The notes beneath the pieces were generated by a model. The model did no database searches, was not told the DNA's origin, and worked only from the letters and a program-made list of their open reading frames with translations. This document shows positions 15,191 to 23,632 of a DNA stretch of 64,000 bases, piece by piece. The first letter of the stretch is position 1. Every line of letters begins with the position of its first letter. The stretch is from NCBI RefSeq assembly GCF_009697225.1, contig NZ_WIND01000013.1:57853-121852 (forward strand), in the 5' to 3' direction. Both the position numbers and the translations under genes were made by a program. The DNA comes from Halovulum marinum. GTDB taxonomy: Bacteria; Pseudomonadota; Alphaproteobacteria; Rhodobacterales; Rhodobacteraceae.

Positions 15191-16136
15191 CATCGTACTT
15201 CTCACCAACCCGATACATCCGGACGGGCAAAGGATCATCGAGCAATGTGCCAGGGTGGTTGTCGCGCCCGATACCCGGCCCGACACGCTGCGCCGGCTGG
15301 CTCAGGACGCCACGGGTATCATCGTGCGGGCGCAGTTACCCGACGACATAGCTGATCACGCACCGCGTCTTCGCGGCATGGTCCGACACGGGGTCGGCCT
15401 GGATTTCATTCCGGTCGCGCGCGCAACCGAACGCGGCATCGCGGTGGCGAACCTGCCTGGCAGCAACACCGATTCCGTCGCGGAGTTTGTCATCTCTGCA
15501 CTTCTGAACCTTCGCCGGCCCCACGCCCGGTTCGATGCCAAGTTGCGTACTGACGGCTGGGACAAGGCGCGGGCCACCGCGGCCGACACAATCGAAATAG
15601 GGCGCGACACGCTGGGCATCGTCGGGGTGGGCGCGATCGGGTCGAAGGTGGCTCAGATCGCTGGCAAGGGGTTCGGCATGCGGGTGCTGGGCAAATCGCG
15701 GAGCAGCGCGATGCCCGAGGGCGTGGAACAGGCTTCGCTGGATCGGATCTTTGCCAAAGCCGACGCCGTGGTGCTTAGTTGCGCATTTTCCGACGAGACG
15801 CGCGGACTGGTGGATGCAAGGCGCCTGGGCCTCATGAAGCCCGGCGCGGTCCTGATCAATGTTTCGCGGGGGCAGGTTGTGGACACCAAAGCGCTTGTCG
15901 CGGCACTCAGGGATGGGCGGATCGGGGGAGCTGCACTCGACGTGCACGACACCCACCCGCTACCTGCAGATTCCGAGGTTTTCTCCTGCCCGAACCTGCT
16001 GCTGTCACCCCATGTCGCCGCAATAACCGCCACCAGTATGCAGGCAATGAGCGTCGGAGCGGCCGAGGAGATGCGCCGCATCCTGTCCGGTGAGGCGCCT
16101 GCCAATTTTGTCAATCCGGAAATCCGCGGCGAGTAG
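15183..16136 (+). CDS. D-2-hydroxyacid dehydrogenase-family protein
   Basis: 317 residues, NAD(P)-dependent. The dinucleotide loop GIVGVGAIGSKVA is at about residue 142, catalytic Arg in NVSRGQVVD, and catalytic His in SPHVAAIT. The usual glutamate motif (LDVFEEEP) reads LDVHDTHPLP, so the Glu that orients the His seems replaced by Asp. It probably oxidises or reduces a hydroxyacid/keto-acid pair in the pathway. It overlaps the FAH gene by 8 bases and has a paralogue at 23633. Confidence 0.85.
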   Translation: MDDIVLLTNPIHPDGQRIIEQCARVVVAPDTRPDTLRRLAQDATGIIVRAQLPDDIADHAPRLRGMVRHGVGLDFIPVARATERGIAVANLPGSNTDSVAEFVISALLNLRRPHARFDAKLRTDGWDKARATAADTIEIGRDTLGIVGVGAIGSKVAQIAGKGFGMRVLGKSRSSAMPEGVEQASLDRIFAKADAVVLSCAFSDETRGLVDARRLGLMKPGAVLINVSRGQVVDTKALVAALRDGRIGGAALDVHDTHPLPADSEVFSCPNLLLSPHVAAITATSMQAMSVGAAEEMRRILSGEAPANFVNPEIRGE

Positions 16137-16169
16137 CGCCGCACAAGCTCTGAGGAGGCTCGTGTTCAT

Positions 16170-17309
16170 ATGCGCATAACCGAGATCAAGGCGGTTCCCA
16201 TCTCGTTCAGGGTTCCCGAAGGACAGAATGTCCGGCTGGGCATTGGAACGGCCGTGAAACGTGATGCGGTTCTGGTAAGGGTTGCGACGGATGAAGGGAT
16301 CGTCGGCTGGGGCGAGGCACATCACGGCCGTTGTCCCGGCGCGATCGCCAAGCTGATCGACACTACGATGCAGGAACTCGTGTTAGGTGCGGACCCTCTG
16401 GATTCCAACGGAGTCTGGGCCAAGGTTCACAAGATGCAGCTTGCCAGCCACGGCATGGGCGCAGCCGCGGCCATGGCGCTTTCCGGCATCGACATCGCCC
16501 TCTGGGATATTCGCGGCAAGGCGGCGGGGTTGCCTATCTACCGGATGCTCGGCGGCGGCTCACGTCCGACGCCCGCCTATGCGGGTGGAATCTCGCTTGG
16601 CTGGCAGCCGTCCGAGAAGCTTGCTGAGGAAGCGCAGAACTACGTGGAATGGGGGTATCGCGCCCTCAAGCTCCGCGTGGGCGACAGGCCTGCAATCGAT
16701 GTGGCGCGGGTCCGCGCGGTGCGGCAAGCGGTGGGGAATGAAATCGAAATCCTCGTGGATGCCAATACCGGGTATTCCCTCGATGACGTGCGCCGTGTCA
16801 TGCCCGCTTACGAAGAACTGGGCATCGGCTGGCTTGAAGAGCCCTTCTCGCCGCAGGACTACCGGGACTACCAGCATGCGGCGGGCTACGGCACGGTGCC
16901 ACTTGCGGCGGGCGAGAACCACTTCACCCGATTTGAGTTCACTCGCATGATCGAAGATGGTGTGGTCCGCTTTGCCCAGCCGGACCTTTCCAAGGCCGGT
17001 GGCGTGACTGAATGCGCGCGCATCGCGACGTTGTGCTCGGCCTGGAAAATGAGCTTCAATCCGCACACCTCTGCGACCGGCATCAACATGGTGGCCTCTA
17101 TCCACATGTTGTCGGCGGTGGATAACCCCGGCTACTTCGAAGCAGACCTTGCCCGGCACAACCCGTTCCGGGACGAGGTTTGCGGCCAGCCATACGAAAT
17201 TGATGGCGATGGTTGCGTTCTGCCCAAAGATCGACCGGGGCTGGGGGTTGAGGTTGACGAGGCATTCGTCGCGGCGCATCCGCTGATCGACGGTCCCTGC
17301 TACGTCTGA
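16170..17309 (+). CDS. enolase-superfamily enzyme (MR2)
   Basis: 379 residues. Metal ligands Asp197 (VDAN), Glu223 (LEEP) and Glu249 (AGEN) and the Asp272/His299 pair (QPDLS, NPHTS) are in place. The second base is Lys167-x-Arg169 (ALKLRVG), unlike the Lys-x-Lys of MR1. It is much closer to MR3 (19520-20659) than to MR1, sharing GWGEAHHGR, SPGAIAKLI-like, ALSGIDIA and VDNPGYFEAD segments. Dehydratase or epimerase activity on an acid sugar or acyl amino acid is possible. GAGGAGG-like SD upstream; last gene of the plus-strand run. Confidence 0.85.
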   Translation: MRITEIKAVPISFRVPEGQNVRLGIGTAVKRDAVLVRVATDEGIVGWGEAHHGRCPGAIAKLIDTTMQELVLGADPLDSNGVWAKVHKMQLASHGMGAAAAMALSGIDIALWDIRGKAAGLPIYRMLGGGSRPTPAYAGGISLGWQPSEKLAEEAQNYVEWGYRALKLRVGDRPAIDVARVRAVRQAVGNEIEILVDANTGYSLDDVRRVMPAYEELGIGWLEEPFSPQDYRDYQHAAGYGTVPLAAGENHFTRFEFTRMIEDGVVRFAQPDLSKAGGVTECARIATLCSAWKMSFNPHTSATGINMVASIHMLSAVDNPGYFEADLARHNPFRDEVCGQPYEIDGDGCVLPKDRPGLGVEVDEAFVAAHPLIDGPCYV

Positions 17310-17534
17310 AGGGGACAGTTTTCCCGGCGTGGCCTTGCTGGAATTTCAGATCAGCTTGAAAAGCAGATCCCTCTTGGCTTGCTGCCGCGATACCGATGCC
17401 GAGTAGCCGTGTGTCAGGCGACCTGCACTGTCTGCGGCTTGGGCCGGGTAAAGTCCCGTAGCCGTCAAGGTCGCGAAGCGCAGGCGGTATGCCCTGATGC
17501 GCAAGAGCGCCGCATCGATTTCCCCGGCTGTCGC

Positions 17535-19052
17535 CTATTCGGCTGTAGCCGGGGCGCGTCGGTTCTGTCGGCGTCGGCGAATTCCGGAAACAACCGTCAA
17601 GACGACAACCAGAGCCGCGATGCCGAGAAAGACTGCGCTGACCGGAGAGGTCAGGAACACCGTGAAGTCCCCCCGGCTGATCAGCAAGGCTCGACGCAGG
17701 TTCTCTTCCATCATCGGCCCCAGGATCAAGCCGAGCAACAGGGGGGAGGCAGGGCAGTCGAGCTTGGATAGCAGGTAGCCGACGGCTCCCAGCCCGCCCA
17801 GGACCATCACGTGAAATGGACTGTTCGCGACGCTGAAGACGCCCACGCACAGAAAGATCATGATTGCCGGGTAAAGGATCCTGTAGGGAATGGACAGGAT
17901 CCTGACCCAAACCCCGATGAAGGGAATGTTGACGACGAGCAGCAGCAGGTTCGCGATCAACATGCTTGCGAGCAGCCCCCAGAACAGCTCTGGATGCTGG
18001 GATATGACGCGCGGGCCGGGTGCGATGCCATGCATGATCAAGGTTCCCAGGATCAACGCCCCCACCGCATCGCCTGGGATGCCAAGCGTCAAGGTTGGGA
18101 CATAACCGGTCTGCGCGGCTGCATTGTTCGCGGCCTCGGGCGCGACGATGCCCTCCATCGCGCCTTTGCCAAATCGCTCCGGGTTCCGGGACAGGCGGAC
18201 TTCCACCATGTAGGCAATGAAAGACGATATCGTAGGACCGGCGCCGGGTAGCGCCCCGAGCGCGCCACCGACGCCACTTCCGCGCAGGGCCGAGCCAATG
18301 GACTGCCGTGCTTCTGTCCGGTTCGGAAGCATCCCGCGCCAGTTGATATTCGGCTTGAGAGGAGGGCTTTCGTTCTTCGTTTCCAGGTTGCGGATCACCT
18401 CTGTCAGACCGAAGAATGCCATGGCGACGACGATGAAGCTCAGGCCTTCGGACAAGATCGGCATGCCGAAGATAAAACGTCTGGCCCCGGACACGATGTC
18501 CATGCCGATCAACCCCATCAAGAGACCAAGCAGGACCATTCCGATGGAGCGGAAAAGATCGCCGCTAGCCGCTGCCGCTGCCGCCACCAGACCGAGGAAC
18601 ATCATGCTGAAGTATTCCGGCGCACCGAAACTCAGCGCGAAACTGACGATCCATGGCGCAGCGACAAAAACAGCGAGAAGCGCGGTGCAGCCGCCCACGA
18701 AGGATGCAATCGCGGTCATGAAGAGCGCGACACCCGCGCGTCCCTGTTGGGCCATCGGATAGCCGTCAAGAGCAACCACGGCAGACGCGGGCGTGCCGGG
18801 CATGTTCAGCAAGATCGAAGAGGTCGATCCGCCATAAAGCGCACCATAGAGGATACCGGTCAGCATTATCAGCGCACCGACCGGTTCAAGGCCGAAGGTG
18901 AACGGCAACAGCATCGAGATCGCCGTCACCGCACCCAAGCCCGGCAGGACGCCCACGAAAGTGCCGAAGACGACGCCGATAAGGCAGTAGAGCAGGTTAT
19001 TCCAGGTCAGCGCGACGCCGAAACCCAAGGCAGCATTTTCCAGTAGGCCCAT
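17535..19052 (-). CDS. tctA: TTT transporter large membrane subunit TctA (second system)
   Basis: 505 residues, about 12 membrane helices. Family stretches: GTFVGVLPGLGAVTAISMLL, YGGSTSSILLNMPGTPAS with VVALDGYPMA, EAANNAAAQTGYVPTLTLGI and GIAPGPRV. It ends with a basic tail. ATG at 19052 is preferred over the frame extension to 19085, which runs towards tctB. It starts 4 bases after the tctB stop and converges on MR2 across 225 bases with no gene in them. Confidence 0.92.
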   Translation of the reverse strand: MGLLENAALGFGVALTWNNLLYCLIGVVFGTFVGVLPGLGAVTAISMLLPFTFGLEPVGALIMLTGILYGALYGGSTSSILLNMPGTPASAVVALDGYPMAQQGRAGVALFMTAIASFVGGCTALLAVFVAAPWIVSFALSFGAPEYFSMMFLGLVAAAAAASGDLFRSIGMVLLGLLMGLIGMDIVSGARRFIFGMPILSEGLSFIVVAMAFFGLTEVIRNLETKNESPPLKPNINWRGMLPNRTEARQSIGSALRGSGVGGALGALPGAGPTISSFIAYMVEVRLSRNPERFGKGAMEGIVAPEAANNAAAQTGYVPTLTLGIPGDAVGALILGTLIMHGIAPGPRVISQHPELFWGLLASMLIANLLLLVVNIPFIGVWVRILSIPYRILYPAIMIFLCVGVFSVANSPFHVMVLGGLGAVGYLLSKLDCPASPLLLGLILGPMMEENLRRALLISRGDFTVFLTSPVSAVFLGIAALVVVLTVVSGIRRRRQNRRAPATAE

Positions 19053-19056
19053 CTCG

Positions 19057-19527
19057 CTACCTCCACAGTCGCATGGGCAGTCCAAGAAACTCCACGAAAA
19101 CCAGGGCAGAGAAGGCGGTCATCACCAACGCAACGATCACGGTTTCCTTCCAGCGCGTGGCGCTGCCGGCGGCACCGGCCAGAAGGACGCACGCGCTGCA
19201 GGCAACAGCCAGGCCAAACCGGTTGATCGTTAATCCGAATGCCACCACCGACGCCGTCAGGAAGAATAGGGGCCACACGTGCAACCTGGGCGTGGGATCC
19301 CGAGGCAGCCGGGTCAGGCTCGTTCTCAGGATCAGCCCCAAACCGACAAGACAGAGCGCACCGCCGATCACAACGGGGAAATAGCCCGGACCCATGCGGC
19401 GGGCCGAGCCAATCCCGTAATCGGCGCCGGTGAAGGCGAACCAGAATCCGACAGCGGCGAAGAGGACACCGGTCACGAAGTCCTTGCTGCGGAAAAGCCC
19501 GACCCGCAGACCGACGTCCTCAGACAT
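19057..19527 (-). CDS. tctB: TTT transporter small membrane subunit TctB (second system)
   Basis: 156 residues with four membrane helices and the TctB feature GIGSARRMGPGYFPVVIGG after the first helix. It overlaps the MR3 gene by 8 bases and lies 4 bases from tctA. The matching binding protein is probably the tctC at 22620, on the other side of the divergent promoter. Confidence 0.88.
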   Translation of the reverse strand: MSEDVGLRVGLFRSKDFVTGVLFAAVGFWFAFTGADYGIGSARRMGPGYFPVVIGGALCLVGLGLILRTSLTRLPRDPTPRLHVWPLFFLTASVVAFGLTINRFGLAVACSACVLLAGAAGSATRWKETVIVALVMTAFSALVFVEFLGLPMRLWR

Positions 19528-20659
19528 AGCACGGCCCTTCGATCAGCGCGTGCGCGCGCACAAACTCTTCGTCTACCTCTACCCCGAGCCCCGCGCCTTC
19601 GGGTGCATATACAAAGCCCTGATCGTCCACCGTGAAATCCGGCCCCGCAAACTCGGTCCGGAACAAATTGTACACTGAGACATCCGCTTCAAAATAGCCC
19701 GGGTTGTCCACCGCCGACAGCAGGTGCAGCGAGGCGGCCATGTTGAGTGCAGTCATGGAACTGTGCGGGTTTACGCTCATGTTCCTTGCCGACGCCATCG
19801 CGGCAATCCTCATCACCTCCGTGATACCGCCGGACTTGGAGATGTCGGGCTGGATCACCTGAACGGCACGTTCGTCGAGGAGCCGGTCGAATTCGAAACG
19901 CGTGTAGTGGTTCTCTCCCGCCGCGATCGGCACCTCGCAGATCTGGGCCGCACGCGCGTATGCATGGTGGTCGTAAGGTGAGAACGGCTCTTCCAGCCAG
20001 CCTATGTTCGCGCTTTTCAGGACGGGCGAGATCGTGCGGACATCATCTATGGTGTAGGCGGTGTTGGCATCGCTCAAGAGCGCGACGTGCTTGCCAAGTC
20101 CTTCGCGAACGGCTTCGATGCGTGCAATGTCACGGTCGACACGGTCGCCGATCCGGAGCTTCAGCGCCTTGTAGCCTCCGTCGGACAATTTCCGTGCCTC
20201 TTCGAGGAGAGAGGCAGGTTCCTGGTAACCGAGGCTGAGGCCTCCTCCATACGCCTTGATCGGCCGACGACCGCCGCCAAGTAGCTTGTATAGGGGCCAG
20301 CCTGCCGCTTTCCCCCGGAGGTCCCATACCGCCATGTCGATCCCGCTCATCGCGATCGCAGTACCTGCGCCAAATCCGTGTGAGGCCAGATGCCCGCGGT
20401 GCAGCCGGGACCAAACGCCAACCGCATCAAGCGCGTCATGTCCGATCAGCATCGGCGCGAGTGTCGTCTCGATCAGTTTCGCGATTGCCCCGGGGGAGCG
20501 TCCGTGGTGTGCCTCGCCCCATCCTGAAATGCCCTCGTTGGAAGTAACCTTGACCAGCACGGCATCGCGTTTGACCATCCTGCCAACCCCTATCCGGATC
20601 TCGGGCTTGTCCGGCATCCGGTGCGATACGGGAAAAACCTCCACTCTCTCGATCTTCAC
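19520..20659 (-). CDS. enolase-superfamily enzyme (MR3)
   Basis: 379 residues, a close paralogue of MR2: same length, same GWGEAHHGRSPGAIAKLIE start, Lys-x-Arg (ALKLRIG), metal ligands in SDAN, LEEP and AGEN, and the Asp/His pair in QPDISKSGG and NPHSS. Having both MR2 and MR3 suggests two diastereomeric substrates or two steps of an epimerisation. It heads a minus-strand operon with tctB and tctA, and its start lies 117 bases from the divergent DHDPS-family gene. Confidence 0.85.
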   Translation of the reverse strand: MKIERVEVFPVSHRMPDKPEIRIGVGRMVKRDAVLVKVTSNEGISGWGEAHHGRSPGAIAKLIETTLAPMLIGHDALDAVGVWSRLHRGHLASHGFGAGTAIAMSGIDMAVWDLRGKAAGWPLYKLLGGGRRPIKAYGGGLSLGYQEPASLLEEARKLSDGGYKALKLRIGDRVDRDIARIEAVREGLGKHVALLSDANTAYTIDDVRTISPVLKSANIGWLEEPFSPYDHHAYARAAQICEVPIAAGENHYTRFEFDRLLDERAVQVIQPDISKSGGITEVMRIAAMASARNMSVNPHSSMTALNMAASLHLLSAVDNPGYFEADVSVYNLFRTEFAGPDFTVDDQGFVYAPEGAGLGVEVDEEFVRAHALIEGPCYV

Positions 20660-20719
20660 GCCCTATCTCCTCCCCTGTGGTGAGTGCGGAACTTCCGCCG
20701 CTCCCCTTGGACAACTGTT

Positions 20720-20759
20720 CTTGCCAAAATCTGTAATGTTCAATAACAGGTTTGGCAAG
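20720..20759. promoter_or_regulatory. divergent operator, includes the TGTNAT-N5-ATAACA box
   Basis: The MR3/DHDPS intergenic space has an imperfect 40-bp inverted repeat with CTTGCCAAA and TTTGGCAAG ends. Its centre (20732-20748) is the box TGTAATGTTCAATAACA, which recurs with the same 17-bp frame at 22547-22563. Probable binding site of the FadR-type regulator encoded at 21778. Confidence 0.55.
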
Positions 20760-20776
20760 AAGCATAGGAGGCGCCC

Positions 20777-21760
20777 GTGGCGACGCATACTCTCATTGAC
20801 GGGGATCCCCTTTGGGTCCCTCTTCTCACCCATTATCGAGCGGATGGCGCGCTCGACCGGGAGCGTATGCGGGCACATCTGGGCAGCATCATGCCTCACG
20901 TCTCACAAATCATGCTGGCCGGATCCACAGGCGATGGCTGGGACCTCGATGACCGCGCCTTCGATGATATCCTCGATTTCGCCGCGACTGAGATTAAGGC
21001 CCCGGTGCGCGTGATTTTCGGCGCCCTGGCCCGGAGTACGGATGGGGTCATCGCACGTGTGCGCGGTATAGAGGCGGCGGTGACGCGAAGCCATCGGCTT
21101 CGAGAGCGGTTTGCAGGCATAACCATCTGCCCGCCGGTTGATCCTGATGCCAGTCAGGAGGCGATCCTCGCGCACTACGGCAAGGTGCTGGAGCAGTCCG
21201 AAAGCCTGATTTCGCTCTACCAGTTGCCGCAGGTTACAGGGTGCCGCTTGCGTGCAGAGACCGTTTCCCTGCTTGCGGAAAATCCGCGCGTCTTCATGTT
21301 CAAGGACAGTAGTGGCGAGGACCGGGTCGCCGGCGCAGGAAATAACCTTCCCGCGGTGATGATGGTCCGAGGAGCCGAGGGAGGCTATGCCGAAGCCGTT
21401 ACAGGCGGTGGATACAATGGTTGGCTGCTGAGTACTGCGAATGCATTCGGGCGGGAACTGCGCGCTATCGAAAACGAGTTGCGCGCGGGCAGGGCCAGCG
21501 GGGCGACCAGCCTGTCCGACAGGTTGGGGGCCATGGTAGCAACGCTGTTTGCTGCCGCGGCCAGCGAACCGGGTGTAAATGCCTTCTCCAACGCCAACAG
21601 GGCGGCTGACCACCTTCTTGCCTTCGGGGCTGATTGGGGTAACGTGCCGGCCCCGTTGAAGCTCGACGGCACACCCCTCTCGCGGGACTTGCTGAACAAC
21701 GCTGCTAAAATATGCAAGGATGTCATCGATCTCGAAGGGGCGGGGTATCTGCGAAGTTAA
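20777..21760 (+). CDS. DHDPS/NAL-family lyase or dehydratase
   Basis: 327 residues. The (beta/alpha)8 DHDPS family is shown by LAGSTGDGWDLDDRAF, the Tyr of SLYQLPQ and the Schiff-base lysine near residue 176 in FMFKDSSGE. Members are class I aldolases or dehydratases of 2-keto-3-deoxy acids, 4-hydroxy-2-oxo acids or related compounds, which fits a product of the MR-type dehydratases. GTG start with AGGAGG upstream. It begins the plus-strand operon DHDPS-gntR-tctC-hydroxyacid dehydrogenase. Confidence 0.85.
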   Translation: MATHTLIDGDPLWVPLLTHYRADGALDRERMRAHLGSIMPHVSQIMLAGSTGDGWDLDDRAFDDILDFAATEIKAPVRVIFGALARSTDGVIARVRGIEAAVTRSHRLRERFAGITICPPVDPDASQEAILAHYGKVLEQSESLISLYQLPQVTGCRLRAETVSLLAENPRVFMFKDSSGEDRVAGAGNNLPAVMMVRGAEGGYAEAVTGGGYNGWLLSTANAFGRELRAIENELRAGRASGATSLSDRLGAMVATLFAAAASEPGVNAFSNANRAADHLLAFGADWGNVPAPLKLDGTPLSRDLLNNAAKICKDVIDLEGAGYLRS

Positions 21761-21777
21761 GGTGTAGAGAGGCGACT

Positions 21778-22503
21778 GTGACCTGGACGAACATCAGGCC
21801 TGCACAGCAGCGACGGCTCGGGGACGAGGTGTTCGAGGCGCTTGAACGCCTGATCCGCAGCGGCGAATTGCGGCCCGGTGAGAAGCTCGCATCGGAAGGC
21901 GAACTCTCGGCGCGCTTCGAGGTGTCCCGGCCCGTCGTGCGATCGGCGCTGAAGCGACTCCGCGAAGAGGGGCTGGTGATCTCCCGCAAGGGATCCGGGT
22001 CATTCGTGGCGCAAGAGTTGCGTCAGGAGGATCAGCAGAAAGCGGCGGCAAGCCAGTTGCAGTCGATGCTTTATGCGCTCGAGTTTAGGAAAAGTCTCGA
22101 ACCCGACGCTGCACGCTATGCGGCGCTTCGTAGAGGGGATGATGAGCTTCTGGCCCTTGAGGCTGCGCTCGAGGCATTCAAGGCCGCCGGTGGCAGCCCC
22201 GCCCACTCACATGTCGACTTCCTGTTTCACAAGGCTGTCGCGGCAGCATCGCTCAACGATCACTACATCAAGGGTCTCGACCTGATCAGCTACGATATCG
22301 ATCTGGGGGTTACCCTGGCCGAACATCTCAGCAAGATCGGTGTTGCGGACCGTCGCCGAGCCATTTTCGGCGAACACGAGGCTATCGTGGATGCGATCCG
22401 CGATCAGGATCCGGATGCTGCGGCTGACGCGATGATGCGCCACCTCGCTTACGCTCAGGCGCGCGTGATTGCGCGGGGGCAGGCTGTAGGCGCCGGGGGC
22501 TGA
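21778..22503 (+). CDS. GntR-family regulator, FadR subfamily
   Basis: 241 residues. The N-terminal winged helix-turn-helix (LRPGEKLASEGELSARFEVS, then RPVVRSALKRLREEGLV) is followed by an all-helical FCD ligand domain with the metal-binding pattern Asp/His-x3-His (HVDFLFHKAV), and His residues near residues 200 (GEHEAIV) and 222 (MMRHLAYA). It probably senses a substrate or intermediate of this island and binds the two 17-bp boxes. GTG at 21778 has GAGAGG upstream. Confidence 0.88.
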   Translation: MTWTNIRPAQQRRLGDEVFEALERLIRSGELRPGEKLASEGELSARFEVSRPVVRSALKRLREEGLVISRKGSGSFVAQELRQEDQQKAAASQLQSMLYALEFRKSLEPDAARYAALRRGDDELLALEAALEAFKAAGGSPAHSHVDFLFHKAVAAASLNDHYIKGLDLISYDIDLGVTLAEHLSKIGVADRRRAIFGEHEAIVDAIRDQDPDAAADAMMRHLAYAQARVIARGQAVGAGG

Positions 22504-22546
22504 GGGCACCTTTCCCATTTCGTACGGTTTCTGTTGACGTGAAAGT

Positions 22547-22563
22547 TGTCATGTCAGATAACA
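22547..22563. promoter_or_regulatory. second TGTNAT-N5-ATAACA box
   Basis: TGTCATGTCAGATAACA shares the pattern TGTNAT-N5-ATAACA with 20732-20748. It lies 57 bases before the tctC start, just after a TTGACG -35-like element (22534-22539), a position suitable for repression. Confidence 0.5.
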
Positions 22564-22619
22564 GATTAGAGCTGCGGGGAAACTGCAGCCCCAAAACCAT
22601 AATCTGGGAGGAAACTGGC

Positions 22620-23588
22620 ATGCTACGGAAGACGATCTATTTCGCCTTGCTCGCGGGGGGCGCCATGCTCGCGGGGTCTGCTGCACACGCGCAGGATTAC
22701 CCGAGCGAAACAATCACCATCGTGGTCGCCTACCCGCCGGGCGGGTTCAACGATACCGTCGCGCGGCTGATTGCAGAGGATCTGAGCGACTCCCTCGATG
22801 CTACCGTCGTCGTGGACAACCGTCCTGGCGGGGGCACTGTGGTCGGGACTGACGTGGTGGCCAAGGCCGATCCCGACGGCTACACGATCGGAATCTCGCC
22901 GTTCGCATTCGCCGTGAACCCAGGCCTTTTCGATGATCTGCCTTACGATACCGAGGCGGACTTCGACCACCTGGTTGTCCTCGGGGATTCCTTCAACGTG
23001 CTTGGCGCAAGGACCGACTTTCCGGCCGAGACTACGGCAGACCTTATCAAGTATGCGCGCGAACACCCGGGTGAGATCAACTATGCTTCCGCGGGCAACG
23101 GGTCTTCCAACCATCTATCGGCCGAACTGTTCAACTACATGGCCGAAACGGACATGGTCCATATTCCCTACGGCGGAAGTGCCCCTGCACGGACCGACCT
23201 GATCGCTGGCCGCGTGGACGTGATGTTCGACAATTACACCAACTTCGCCGAGCTGGTGGCGAATGGCGACATCAAGGCGCTTGGAATCACTTTGCAAGAA
23301 GAGAATGAGCTGATGCCCGGCATCATGCCGGTCTCGAACGAGCTTGAGGGCTATGAAGTCACCACTTGGTGGGGTGTCATCGCGCCGGCCGGGATCCCCG
23401 ATGACGTAATGGCCGTACTGAACACCGCGCTGAATGACTTTCTGGAAAAGGACGCAACGGTTGAGGTCTTCGCACGAGAAGGGGCTCGGATCATTGGAGG
23501 AACACCCGAAGAGGCCGAAGCCTATGTTCAGCGGCAGGTCGACCAGTGGCGTCCGATCGCCGAAGAAGTCGAAATGACCGTCGATTGA
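22620..23588 (+). CDS. tctC: TTT periplasmic substrate-binding protein TctC
   Basis: 322 residues with a signal peptide cut after AHA (about residue 24). Family signatures: ITIVVAYPPGGFNDTVARLI, VVVDNRPGGGTVVGTDVVAK, YASAGNGSSNHLSAELF and a MVHIPYGGSAPARTDLIAGR stretch. It captures a carboxylate in the periplasm for TctAB. GGGAGG ribosome site. As the tctC at 10691 is broken, this intact copy may serve both membrane pairs. Confidence 0.92.
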   Translation: MLRKTIYFALLAGGAMLAGSAAHAQDYPSETITIVVAYPPGGFNDTVARLIAEDLSDSLDATVVVDNRPGGGTVVGTDVVAKADPDGYTIGISPFAFAVNPGLFDDLPYDTEADFDHLVVLGDSFNVLGARTDFPAETTADLIKYAREHPGEINYASAGNGSSNHLSAELFNYMAETDMVHIPYGGSAPARTDLIAGRVDVMFDNYTNFAELVANGDIKALGITLQEENELMPGIMPVSNELEGYEVTTWWGVIAPAGIPDDVMAVLNTALNDFLEKDATVEVFAREGARIIGGTPEEAEAYVQRQVDQWRPIAEEVEMTVD

Positions 23589-23632
23589 CGGCCCGCCGGC
23601 AGGGGAAACGGATCGGGGTTCCAACTGGTATC

